Assembly: GCA_013002105.1 (NCBI GenBank)
Contig: JABDKS010000197.1
Coordinates: forward strand, 1 to 32,815
DNA from: Pirellulaceae bacterium
GTDB lineage: Bacteria > Planctomycetota > Planctomycetia > Pirellulales > Pirellulaceae
DNA: 32,815 bases
Reading direction: 5' to 3'
The translations under genes were made by a program, and so were the position numbers. Numbering within the stretch: position 1 is the stretch's first letter; every line of letters starts with the position of its first letter. This document shows positions 1 through 7,386 of the stretch, in pieces. Below the pieces are notes generated by a model. The model did not search any database, had not been told where the DNA came from, and saw nothing but the letters and a program-made list of their open reading frames with translations.

Positions 1-241
1 TTGTTCAGCAGCTTCGACATAATGGTGACTCCATTCACAGGCAATTGACAATCAGATTGCGGAATGAAATCAGAATCTGCTAGAAAAGCACCACCCCAAA
101 AGACCCTTAAAGCCCTGGGCCAGGACCCGTCCTGGCAACGTGGTGCCACCACAGGTCCTGGGCCGACACGGAATCAAACCTGTTCTCGCGCAAACGGAGC
201 CGCGATGGATAGGGTCGCCTGTTTTTGGGTGATGGGATGGG
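1..241. other. Left-edge intergenic stretch, no gene seen
   Basis: No reading frame here looks like a protein. A short perfect inverted repeat (CCAGGA, 4-nt loop, TCCTGG) lies at 120-135 and related GGTCCTGGG sequence follows near 154. A stretch near 170-180 loosely recalls a tRNA T-loop on the minus strand, but no acceptor or anticodon stem pairs with it. Confidence 0.4.
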
Positions 242-1561
242 TCACTGCTGCTGAGAAAGGATCGCGCGAGCGGCGCGCAGTCCGCTGTTCATTGCACCGT
301 GGATGCTGGGTGTTTCGCGGTGATCGCCGCAAAGATAGATACCTTCGGCTGCACCGATTGCTGGGCCGTCGACCGGTTTGATCACCGTCTGTAGATCGGT
401 TTTTGGTAGCCCGTAAGGGATGCGGTAGACGTGTCGTCGTTGCCAGGTGTCGACTGCTTCGCCAAACCAGCCTCGCAATTGAACACGGATCGCTTGATCC
501 AATTCTGCCGTTTCATCGTTTTGTCGCTCATCGGCGACGCTGACACTGATCAGCGACTTGTCTGCCGGCGCGTACTCTTTGGCGATGTTGCTCAAGACGA
601 CGGCGGTCTGCACAGGCCCGGATTCATCACCACGCAGCATCAATAACTTGCGAGTGTCCGAGACGCTATCAGCACTGTAATAGATCGTCGTTGCCGAACT
701 CCATTGAGTGTCCACGTCCTGGCGACCAAGCAGTCGGGCCGCTGCGCTGCTTTCGGTTGCCATGACCACGTACTGCGCTGACAGGGTTTCGCCGTTCGAC
801 AAGGTCACCGTGTGATGGGATTGCGATTGGTCAGGAGGTTGCAGTGAAGTCACCGTGCTTTGCAAACGCAGCGTTCCGTTGGGAAGCGCCTCGGCCAGTT
901 GTCGGGCAATCGCGGCCATCCCGTCGGCCGGCACGGCGATGTCGCCGGCAGCGAACATGCGGAAAACGAATTCGAGCATTCGACTGGACGTTTGCAACGA
1001 TTCATCTAGAAAGACACCGCCCAGAAACGGCCGAAAAAACCGGTCGATCATCCCTTGGCTGAATCCATCTTTTTCGAGCCGTTCGATGGTCGGCTGATCG
1101 ACGCGGCTGTACAGGTCGTCGAGTGAACCTCGTTTGCTGTCGCGACGCACTTTGGCAATTCGCAGCTTATCGGCGAGCGTCCCGACGGGACTCAACACCG
1201 TACCGATGGCTTGGGCCGGTCGTCGCCAGGGATCCCCCAATACAGAGAATTTGCCATTCATGCGAACCAGTGCGCCCGGATCAAAGACACGCAGCCGGAG
1301 CGCATCGTAGTCCAGTAATTCGCGACACGCGGGATACGCCGTCAGCAGGACTTGAAAACCATGATCCAACGTGTAGCCGTCGACGCAGTCCGTTCGGATG
1401 CGTCCGCCGACGCGATCGGTCGCTTCGAGCACGACCAAGGATTTTCCGGCGCGAGCTAACGTGACGGCGCAGGAGAGTCCCGCAGCACCGGCACCAATGA
1501 CAATCACATCCAAAGGATTCACAGCAGACAACGGTTGAGGTTCCTGTAGAGCCAAGTTCAC
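242..1561 (-). CDS. FAD-dependent amine oxidase / phytoene desaturase-like oxidoreductase
   Basis: A flavin enzyme of the amine oxidase / protoporphyrinogen oxidase / phytoene desaturase superfamily; the substrate cannot be told. The N-terminus has the dinucleotide-binding motif GAGAAG at residues 23-28, an acidic residue closing the second strand (VVLEA, E46) and the following VGGRIRT motif near 51-57. The C-terminus has the second FAD-contact region, CGDHRETPSIHGAMNSG followed by LRAARAIL. The length of 439 aa is normal for the family. The start is GTG, with TAGGA about 8 nt upstream. It begins 19 bp after the stop of the beta-CASP gene on the same strand, so the two are probably co-transcribed. 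No signal peptide or membrane segment is evident, so it is probably cytoplasmic. No carotenoid genes flank it, so a desaturase role is only a possibility. Confidence 0.85.
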   Translation of the reverse strand: MNLALQEPQPLSAVNPLDVIVIGAGAAGLSCAVTLARAGKSLVVLEATDRVGGRIRTDCVDGYTLDHGFQVLLTAYPACRELLDYDALRLRVFDPGALVRMNGKFSVLGDPWRRPAQAIGTVLSPVGTLADKLRIAKVRRDSKRGSLDDLYSRVDQPTIERLEKDGFSQGMIDRFFRPFLGGVFLDESLQTSSRMLEFVFRMFAAGDIAVPADGMAAIARQLAEALPNGTLRLQSTVTSLQPPDQSQSHHTVTLSNGETLSAQYVVMATESSAAARLLGRQDVDTQWSSATTIYYSADSVSDTRKLLMLRGDESGPVQTAVVLSNIAKEYAPADKSLISVSVADERQNDETAELDQAIRVQLRGWFGEAVDTWQRRHVYRIPYGLPKTDLQTVIKPVDGPAIGAAEGIYLCGDHRETPSIHGAMNSGLRAARAILSQQQ

Positions 1562-1580
1562 GAAGGTCCTAGCGGAAAAG

Positions 1581-2915
1581 TTAATCCACCAGATAGCCCA
1601 TCGAAGTCAATTTCTCTGTCAACACTCGTTTGGGTTGATAGTCGCCGTGGACCAATCGAATGCGTTTGGGTGGTTCGTCCATGTCGGCGACAAAGTTCAA
1701 CAAGTCGGCTTGATCGGCATGTGCCGAATAGCCCTGGATGCGATGAATGTCGGCTTGAACATCGTACTTGCGACCATCCAGTCGAACCCATTCACTCCCG
1801 CGGATAAGGTAGTGTCCCGGGGTGCCGCTTGCTTGGTAACCGACAAAAACGATGTCGGTGCGTGGATCGCCCAAAAAGCGTTTCAGATAATTCACCACGC
1901 GGCCACCGGTGCACATCCCGCTACCGGCGATCACGATCGCTGGTAGTTCGTGCTTTTCGATGTAATCGACCGTGGACTTGTGTTCGCGGTGATCGCCGAC
2001 GGTAACCAGATTTTCAAAAACCAAAGGCTGCTGGTCGGGACCGGACGCATGCTGTGCTTCTTCGTCCCAATACTCTCGCATGTCTTTGTACAACTGCGTA
2101 AAGCGTGATGCCAACGGCGAGTCGACGATCACGTCGATTCTCTTTAACATCGATTTGCCTTCGGATCGTTGAACGCGTTCAAAGATACGATTGAGTTCGT
2201 AAAGCAATGATTGCGTTCGTCCCAGGCTAAAGGCTGGGATGATGGTCACACCCAAATCTTTCAGTGTGTGGCGAATCACCTTTTCGAGCACCTCTTCGCG
2301 GCTTTCCAAGCTTGGATGCAGCCTGTCGCCGTAGGTGCTTTCGAGCACGAGCCAGTCGGCTTTGGGAGGACTGGTTGGTTTTTTCAATAGGGGGTCGCTG
2401 CCGGCACCCACATCACCGGAAAAAACCACCCGCTCACCGCGAGGCAAATCGACTTCAAAGATCGTTGATCCCAATACGTGTCCCGCCGGCCGGAGCCGAA
2501 TCTTGACGCCGTCGTCAATCTCCTGCCATTGATGGTAGGGTAGCGGCACGAGCGATTGGCCAATGTGCTCCAAGAACTTTTTGATCAGGCGCCGCGATCG
2601 GGTAAATCCGATCCGCAACGCATCTTCGATCACGAGCGGTAACAGCTTCGCCGTCGGTTGACTGCAGTAAATCGGTTTGTCAAAGCCAGCAGCCAGCAGA
2701 TACGGAACACGACCGACATGATCGATGTGCACATGTGTCAGCAACAGACATTGAATGCCTTTGAGAGAAAACTCGATTTCCGGATTGGGATGCTTTCTCG
2801 CCTCGTCACCCTGAAAAATACCGCAATCGACCAGTAAGCTTTTTCCATCGTCCCATTGGAGTTGATGGCACGATCCTGTCACGCCTTCGTGGGCACCATG
2901 GTGAATGAGTTTCAT
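1581..2915 (-). CDS. Beta-CASP metallo-beta-lactamase-fold RNA-processing hydrolase
   Basis: A 444-aa metallo-hydrolase of the beta-CASP group (CPSF-73/Ysh1-like RNA nucleases). The metallo-beta-lactamase motif 2 is HVHIDH at 61-66, followed by later metal-ligand regions FSGDVG and LESTYGDR. The beta-CASP and C-terminal motifs GSGMCTGGRVVNYLKRF, GYQASGTPG, GYSAHADQ and LVHGD follow in family order. Members act as zinc-dependent endo- or exonucleases on RNA in the cytoplasm. I chose the ATG at 2915, because the frame opens further upstream only with a TTG and the family N-terminus (MKLIHHGAHEGVTGS) begins at this Met. It lies upstream of the FAD oxidoreductase with a 19-bp gap, and no functional link between the two is obvious. 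The fold call is firm; the exact RNA target is unknown. Confidence 0.9.
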   Translation of the reverse strand: MKLIHHGAHEGVTGSCHQLQWDDGKSLLVDCGIFQGDEARKHPNPEIEFSLKGIQCLLLTHVHIDHVGRVPYLLAAGFDKPIYCSQPTAKLLPLVIEDALRIGFTRSRRLIKKFLEHIGQSLVPLPYHQWQEIDDGVKIRLRPAGHVLGSTIFEVDLPRGERVVFSGDVGAGSDPLLKKPTSPPKADWLVLESTYGDRLHPSLESREEVLEKVIRHTLKDLGVTIIPAFSLGRTQSLLYELNRIFERVQRSEGKSMLKRIDVIVDSPLASRFTQLYKDMREYWDEEAQHASGPDQQPLVFENLVTVGDHREHKSTVDYIEKHELPAIVIAGSGMCTGGRVVNYLKRFLGDPRTDIVFVGYQASGTPGHYLIRGSEWVRLDGRKYDVQADIHRIQGYSAHADQADLLNFVADMDEPPKRIRLVHGDYQPKRVLTEKLTSMGYLVD

Positions 2916-3049
2916 GAGGTTGGCTTTGGGCGGCAACGGGCAGGATGCCAAGAGATTAACAAGCCGACGGTGGCGAACCAACCGGACTCGCCTGACGCGA
3001 ATGCCACGCTTTTATGCGGAATGATGGTGTGAGGTAGAAGCTGAAAAGT

Positions 3050-3071
3050 GGCTGTTTTACGGCTGTTTTGT
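3050..3071. repeat. 11-bp near-perfect tandem duplication
   Basis: GGCTGTTTTAC is followed directly by GGCTGTTTTGT in the gap between the beta-CASP gene and the small gene at 3162. It is one of a set of unrelated short tandem duplications in intergenic DNA of this window. Confidence 0.5.
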
Positions 3072-3115
3072 TAGCTGGGACCGAACGTGTCACACGATCG
3101 GCGATTTCAAAACAG

Positions 3116-3133
3116 CCGGGGCAATCGCCCCGG
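3116..3133 (+). promoter_or_regulatory. GC-rich hairpin just upstream of the small gene
   Basis: A perfect 7-bp stem, CCGGGGC / GCCCCGG with a 4-nt AATC loop, ends 28 nt before the ATG at 3162. No U-tract follows, so it is not an obvious intrinsic terminator. A 5'-UTR structure or protein site is possible but unproven. Confidence 0.45.
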
Positions 3134-3161
3134 TGATTACTGAAACCACCAATAGGAATTC

Positions 3162-3488
3162 ATGATGGCAAAATATTACGTTCAATCCGGCACCATGCGT
3201 ACGATCGTCCAAGCCGAATCAGGTCGCCGAGCCGCCCTGTGGGCTGTTCATCAAGCCATGCAGCAGGTGCTGCCCATTGAGGATGCCGATGGCATTTCAC
3301 CGCAAACCAAAAGTGATTCGGTCGGTGATACCGGCGTGGCCGTATTGTCGACCAACGTATTGGTCAGCGAAAGAGGATTCGATAACAGTGACGCGACGAC
3401 ACTGCCCACCTTGGAGGTCGTTAACGAGTGGAATCAATTAGTGATGACTCTCGATCGACTTGAGCGAATGCTGCATGCTGCCGCGTAG
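3162..3488 (+). CDS. Small hypothetical protein
   Basis: A 108-aa protein that I do not recognise. The start is the ATG at 3162, preceded by AGGA a few bases upstream; a second ATG follows directly in frame. The N-terminus (MAKYYVQSGTMRTIVQA) looks like a small beta-rich domain, followed by a helix rich in Ala and Gln and a C-terminal helix (LVMTLDRLERMLHAAA). There is no signal peptide, membrane segment or cysteine cluster. It stands alone on the plus strand between minus-strand genes, with a hairpin in its leader. Codon use looks like that of its neighbours. It is likely a real, lineage-restricted gene, but no function can be proposed. Confidence 0.65.
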   Translation: MMAKYYVQSGTMRTIVQAESGRRAALWAVHQAMQQVLPIEDADGISPQTKSDSVGDTGVAVLSTNVLVSERGFDNSDATTLPTLEVVNEWNQLVMTLDRLERMLHAAA

Positions 3489-3510
3489 CGGATTGTCAGA
3501 AAAGTCGGGC

Positions 3511-3530
3511 CGGGCAGAGTCGGGCAGAGA
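3511..3530. repeat. 10-bp tandem duplication
   Basis: CGGGCAGAGT is followed directly by CGGGCAGAGA, just after the stop of the small gene. It belongs to the same pattern of short intergenic duplications. Confidence 0.4.
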
Positions 3531-3604
3531 AGCGATGGGGGATAGGGCAGCGTAGGGCGAGGTCGTTCGGAAGGGACCACGTTTGAAAGGCCGAATGACG
3601 TTGT

Positions 3605-4003
3605 CTACTTTTTCAAGTATCCGGCGCTGGTTTGAAAATAGCGGTGGCGGCGTTGGATGCCCTCGTCGGCGGCCTGAGTTGCCGCCTGCAGGTCTTCGAG
3701 GTTCGCTTGACAGAAACGACAGCCGATATCGTCGAGATGAAATGCAATGTAGTCGGCTTGCTCAGCCGTCAACGTCCCCAGAACATATTGTCCCAATTCT
3801 GTCCGATCGGGACAGGACAATCGGGCTCGTCGCCAGATCGCGCTGATCGTATGCAAACCCGCGGTTTCGCGACCCTGGACTTGGACCAATCGTTGACGTA
3901 GTTGGTCGTCGTCTCGCAACGATTGCTCCAATTGCGAGCAACGATCTGCTGGCAATGCCTCCTCCAGAAAAGCAGCCAAATCAGCGTCGGTGAATTCGCT
4001 CAT
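3605..4003 (-). CDS. Small Cys/His (putative zinc-binding, anti-sigma-like) protein
   Basis: A 132-aa protein starting at the ATG at 4003; the frame opens 42 nt further upstream only with a TTG that overlaps the ketoacyl synthase. Residues 1-60 are a helical, acidic segment. Residues 60-105 hold C64, then H89, C95 and C98 in the pattern HLDDIGCRFC, which resembles a zinc-binding HC2-type (anti-sigma) motif with unusual spacing. The segment SCPDRTELGQYVLGTL before it recalls short proteins or domains I associate with planctomycetes. There is no membrane segment, unlike a classical anti-sigma factor. It is the last gene of the minus-strand fatty-acid-like cassette, 31 bp after the synthase stop, so a regulatory role for that operon is possible. 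That role is inference only. Confidence 0.65.
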   Translation of the reverse strand: MSEFTDADLAAFLEEALPADRCSQLEQSLRDDDQLRQRLVQVQGRETAGLHTISAIWRRARLSCPDRTELGQYVLGTLTAEQADYIAFHLDDIGCRFCQANLEDLQAATQAADEGIQRRHRYFQTSAGYLKK

Positions 4004-4034
4004 GGTGTTTCCGTCGCGTGGTTTCCGCGGATTG

Positions 4035-5318
4035 TTATCCGTCAAAACGACTCAGGCACAGGGTTACGTTTTGCCCGCCGAATCCGAAACTATTGTTCAG
4101 CGCGTACTGAACATTCGCCTCGCGTGCTTGATTGGGAACATAATCCAAATCGCAGTCCGGATCGGGGTTTTCGTAATTGATCGTCGGTGGCAAGACACCA
4201 TCGCGGATCGTCAGCAGGCAGACGATCATTTCGGTCACGCCGGCAGCAGCAATCAAGTGTCCCATCATGCTCTTCGTGCTGCTGACCGGAGTCTTGGCAG
4301 CCTCGTCACCAAAAACTTCGTGACAGACGCGTGATTCGACTTTGTCGTTGACGGTGGTGCTGGTGCCGTGTGCATTGACGTAATCGATGTCTGACGGGGT
4401 TAGTTTGGCATCAGCGATCGCCATTCGCATCGCAGCGATACCACCGTGCCCGTCGGGTGGAATGTCAGTGATTCGATAGGCATCTGCTGTGGTTCCGTAG
4501 CCGGCGATCTCGCCGTAGATATGTGCGCCGCGAGCTTGTGCTGATTCTAAGTCTTCGAGGATAACCATGGCGGAACCTTCGCCGAGCACAAAACCGTTTC
4601 GCAGGCGATCAAACGGGCGGCTCGCTTTGGTCGGTTCATCATTACTTTCGCTCAACGCGGTCAGCAAATTAAAACCGGTCACGCCAAAGGGATGTATCAT
4701 GCTGTGCGTTCCGCCGGCCAACATGACATCAGCATCACCGCGACGAATGATTTCGGTCGCTTCGCCAACCGCTTGGCTACTGGCGGCGCAGGCTGTCAGG
4801 CAATTGAAATTCGGCCCCTGTGCGTTGAACATCGTGGCCAGGTGGGCCGCCGGCATGTTGGGTTCTTGTTCCAGTTCTTTGACGGGGTTGAGCAACTCAA
4901 TTCCGCGACTGACAAATTTCGCCGCATCGTATTCGCCGTCGGCCAGTGCGGCCGTCATCATTCGGCTGAACGTCGTGAAATCCTGATTGCCTTCGCCGCT
5001 GCCCATGTAGACACCAAAGCGGGTCGGGTCGGTAATCGAATCCATGACGCCACTATCAGCGACTGCTTGTTTGGCGGCACCGGCTGCGAATTTGGTGTGT
5101 CGGCCGCGATGCTGCCAAAGTTCGGCCGGTTCACCCGTATCGGTAATGTCCCAGTTCTTCACTTCCGCGCTGATCTTGGTGGGAAATCCACTGGCATCAA
5201 AGAGCGTCGTGTAGGCGACGCCGCTCTGGCCTTCTTTGAGTCCAGCCCAAACGGTTGCAGCATCATGCCCCATGGGGTTGATCATTCCGATACCGGTGAC
5301 GACTACTCGGCGACGCAT
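4035..5318 (-). CDS. fabF: Beta-ketoacyl-ACP synthase, FabF (KAS II) type
   Basis: Condenses an acyl thioester with malonyl-ACP, releasing CO2, in fatty-acid-like chain elongation in the cytoplasm. The 427-aa protein has the thiolase fold with the full triad in order: Cys177 in TACAASS, His318 in NAHGTST and His354 in KSMMGHLIAAAG. The C-terminal glycine motif NNSFGFGGQNV is also present. A Cys-His-His triad fits a FabF-type elongating synthase, not FabH. The region before the catalytic Cys (about 130-172) differs from housekeeping FabF. The ATG at 5318 gives the canonical RRRVVVTGIGMINPMG N-terminus. It starts 30 bp after the hotdog protein stop, in a cassette with an acyl carrier protein and a FabZ. 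It may serve a dedicated lipid or polyketide-like product instead of bulk fatty acids; the gene symbol is given by family only. Confidence 0.9.
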   Translation of the reverse strand: MRRRVVVTGIGMINPMGHDAATVWAGLKEGQSGVAYTTLFDASGFPTKISAEVKNWDITDTGEPAELWQHRGRHTKFAAGAAKQAVADSGVMDSITDPTRFGVYMGSGEGNQDFTTFSRMMTAALADGEYDAAKFVSRGIELLNPVKELEQEPNMPAAHLATMFNAQGPNFNCLTACAASSQAVGEATEIIRRGDADVMLAGGTHSMIHPFGVTGFNLLTALSESNDEPTKASRPFDRLRNGFVLGEGSAMVILEDLESAQARGAHIYGEIAGYGTTADAYRITDIPPDGHGGIAAMRMAIADAKLTPSDIDYVNAHGTSTTVNDKVESRVCHEVFGDEAAKTPVSSTKSMMGHLIAAAGVTEMIVCLLTIRDGVLPPTINYENPDPDCDLDYVPNQAREANVQYALNNSFGFGGQNVTLCLSRFDG

Positions 5319-5348
5319 CGCAGGACTCTCGGGTTGGGGAATTTGCCG

Positions 5349-5855
5349 TTAGATGTTGTTATAAAACGGAACAGGGGTGCCATCAGGACGGACGGCGACG
5401 TGAAAGAAATTCATTAATCGAAGCATCGATTTTAAGTCACCGGGTTTGAACAGTGGCCCGTCGGTAAATCGACCAGGTTCCAGAAACGCGAACATCAAAT
5501 CGATTTCCGCTTGCAATGTGTCGCCACAGTGGCTGGTGCTGATGACGGTTGCCCCGTCGTTTTGCACGCCATCCATTTTGACTTCGTAGATCAACTGGTC
5601 ACCGGTGCGTGCCGGTTGATGGAATTTGGCTTTTCCGACTTTCGCCAGCACGACTCGCTTCTCGAACCCGAAATGTTCGGCGACCAGGATGCCGCCCATC
5701 TGCGCCATCCCTTCGATAATCAATGTGGGCGGCAGCAACGGAAAACCCGGGCTGTATTCGTCGACGACTTCTTCATCGAGCGTCACATTCTTGATTCCGC
5801 GCGCGTGGGATCCGCTGACGAATTCGGTAAATCGATCGACCCAGAACCAACGCAT
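5349..5855 (-). CDS. FabA/FabZ-like hotdog protein with the catalytic His replaced by Tyr
   Basis: A 168-aa single hotdog-fold protein. It aligns without gaps to the FabZ active-site region: GSHARGIKNVTL, then YSPGFPLLPPTLIIEGMAQ, where FabZ has HFPGxPxxPGVLxxEAMAQ. The position of the catalytic His is Tyr34 and the next Phe is Ser, while the catalytic acid Glu48 is kept. The sister protein at 6415-6894 has the normal His34/Glu48 pair at the same residue numbers. The protein may therefore be a structural partner, a binding protein or an isomerase/thioesterase-like enzyme, and a normal dehydratase seems unlikely. The C-terminal extension (about 135-168) is longer than in FabZ. The ATG at 5855 was chosen over an upstream TTG at 5870. 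It lies 109 bp after the carrier protein and 30 bp before the ketoacyl synthase. Confidence 0.82.
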   Translation of the reverse strand: MRWFWVDRFTEFVSGSHARGIKNVTLDEEVVDEYSPGFPLLPPTLIIEGMAQMGGILVAEHFGFEKRVVLAKVGKAKFHQPARTGDQLIYEVKMDGVQNDGATVISTSHCGDTLQAEIDLMFAFLEPGRFTDGPLFKPGDLKSMLRLMNFFHVAVRPDGTPVPFYNNI

Positions 5856-5964
5856 GCGAGGTGCACTCAATGTGAAAAAGGCGAAGGGAAATCAAACGGT
5901 GACGCAGGGTCGACCGGTCTGCATTCCTTCGCCATGAAGACTTCGTAATCGGAAGTGGCGAGTA

Positions 5965-6354
5965 TTACTCGCCGACTTTGCTACCGACATAACGGCACAA
6001 GTCACCGACAGTCAGCAGGTTGCCAAAGTCTTGAACTCGCGGGTTCTGTTCGAACTGAGACAAGTCGGCCCAAGGCATACGGCTTTTCAGTTCGGTCAAA
6101 CCATCGGCAGTCACTTTGCCGTCTTGAACATACTGATTGTTTGTCAGGATGTCTTCGGGCGAGAGCTCTTCACGCGGAATGGTGATGTCAAACGCCTTTT
6201 CGAGCTTGAATACGATGTCCAAAAAGTCGATCGATTCGGCGCCCAAATCTCCAACGAGCGTGGCGTCGGCATTGACTTCGTCATCGTCCACACCCAATGC
6301 GTCGACGAGTGACTCTTGGACCTTGGAGAAAATTTCATCTTGCGTCAGTGGCAT
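5965..6354 (-). CDS. Acyl carrier protein with an insert before the last helix
   Basis: A phosphopantetheine carrier protein of 129 aa, against about 78-80 for housekeeping AcpP. The carrier core is clear: helix 1 (IFSKVQESLVDALGV), acidic loop, and LGAESIDFLDIVFKLEKAF with the modifiable Ser41. ESID replaces the usual DSLD. After IPREELSPEDIL, roughly 40 extra residues (about 73-112, including VTADGLTELKSRMPWADL) precede the terminal helix region LTVGDLCRYVGSKV. The ATG at 6354 is used, with AAGGA about 11 nt upstream; an upstream TTG would add 20 residues that do not look carrier-like. It sits between the FabZ and the FabZ-like protein and presumably carries the intermediates of this cassette in the cytoplasm after modification by a phosphopantetheinyl transferase encoded elsewhere. 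Confidence 0.9.
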   Translation of the reverse strand: MPLTQDEIFSKVQESLVDALGVDDDEVNADATLVGDLGAESIDFLDIVFKLEKAFDITIPREELSPEDILTNNQYVQDGKVTADGLTELKSRMPWADLSQFEQNPRVQDFGNLLTVGDLCRYVGSKVGE

Positions 6355-6414
6355 CGAGTGAATCCTTGCTGGATACGTGGTAGTGGTTTGGAAGATGTAG
6401 GGAAATTGGTGCAA

Positions 6415-6894
6415 CTAAGCCGTCACGGCCACGTCACCAAAGAGTTCGTGGAATTGTTTTTTTGCCCGCGTGCGGACGTCGTCGTCGGTACCAACCCGCT
6501 CGGGATCGTTGCTACCGCAACGTTCCAAAATCAGTCGGGCCGATACGGTAACGCGGCCTTCTTTTTGTGCTGTTGCTTTGACGGTCACAACGGGACCGAC
6601 TTCCTTGATCGTTTCGGCTGTGATTTGAAGGGTTTCTCCGGGGGCCAGGAAGTCACCGAACTTGACGCCTCGGACCTCTCTTAGCAAGACCAAAGGGGAT
6701 TGGAAGTCGTCCCCCGTGCGAATCAGCCACATCGACGCCTGATGAAGGGCTTCAAGCATCATCACGCCCGGCATGACCGGAAAATTGGGGAAGTGGTCCA
6801 GAAGGTACTCTTCGTCGGCATGCAACGTCCGCTCGGCCGTGAGCGATTTGCCCGGTCGTAGCGAGGTGATTCGGTCGATTTGGCGGTATTTCAT
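6415..6894 (-). CDS. fabZ: FabZ-type 3-hydroxyacyl-ACP dehydratase
   Basis: Dehydrates beta-hydroxyacyl-ACP to trans-2-enoyl-ACP. The 159-aa hotdog protein keeps the active-site motif HFPNFPVMPGVMMLEALHQ, with catalytic His34 and Glu48, and the strand GVKFGDFLAPGETLQI typical of the family. Its start is the ATG at 6894. It is the first gene of the minus-strand cassette dehydratase, carrier protein, hotdog protein, ketoacyl synthase, Cys/His protein. The next gene follows after 60 bp. About 30 C-terminal residues, rich in charge, extend past the usual FabZ end. The enzyme class is firm; whether it acts in general fatty acid synthesis or only with the neighbouring carrier protein is open. Confidence 0.88.
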   Translation of the reverse strand: MKYRQIDRITSLRPGKSLTAERTLHADEEYLLDHFPNFPVMPGVMMLEALHQASMWLIRTGDDFQSPLVLLREVRGVKFGDFLAPGETLQITAETIKEVGPVVTVKATAQKEGRVTVSARLILERCGSNDPERVGTDDDVRTRAKKQFHELFGDVAVTA

Positions 6895-7329
6895 GTTGCC
6901 GGGGCAATCTCAAGAGCCCGTCCGAACGTGGTGCGATCATGGCTGGTCGCGTTTTCAGGAAACATACGATACTTCCGGGAAAAAATCCGCTCAACCGTAC
7001 TTGCCTGAGCTGCCCAGAGGGCCAGCATCAGTTCAGCATGGTCGTCTGCGATCGCTGACCGGATCGCCAAGCCAACCAGGCCAGCCGCCTCAGCAGAACG
7101 ATTTGGGAAGATCCATGACAGGCCCCCATCTTAGTCACTTCACCGGTTTGTCGAGATCGGTTCAGATTCCGCCGCCACATCCGGGCGATGGCCCGGGTGC
7201 CTGGGTTACCCGGTTGGGCCTGTAGAACTGGCATGCCGATTGTCCAATGGTGCGAATTGGCACCTGAGCAACCAGCTCGGTGATCGTGGTGGTGTTGAGC
7301 CCAGACCTACCGATTTCTGCCTTTGCGAC
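6895..7329. other. Intergenic region upstream of the fatty-acid-like cassette
   Basis: No convincing gene. It must hold the promoter of the cassette that starts at 6894, but I could not single out a -35/-10 pair. A perfect 6-bp inverted repeat (CCGGGT, 9-nt loop, ACCCGG) lies at 7193-7213. Confidence 0.5.
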
Positions 7330-7368
7330 AAAAAAAATCGGAGAATCGTCCGCTTTCGTTTGCTCCGA
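7330..7368 (-). terminator. Probable intrinsic terminator of the receiver-panD-ydcZ operon
   Basis: Read on the minus strand, a TCGGAG / CTCCGA stem with a 19-nt loop is followed at once by eight T residues. It begins 19 nt after the ydcZ-like stop. The stem is short (6 bp), so the call depends on position and the T-run. Confidence 0.55.
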
Positions 7369-7386
7369 ACGCCGCCCTGGAATCGT

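Noticed and set aside
160..200. Possible tRNA T-loop (GGTTTGATTCC on the minus strand)
   Set aside because: The flanking bases do not pair as a T stem, and no acceptor, D or anticodon arms can be placed.
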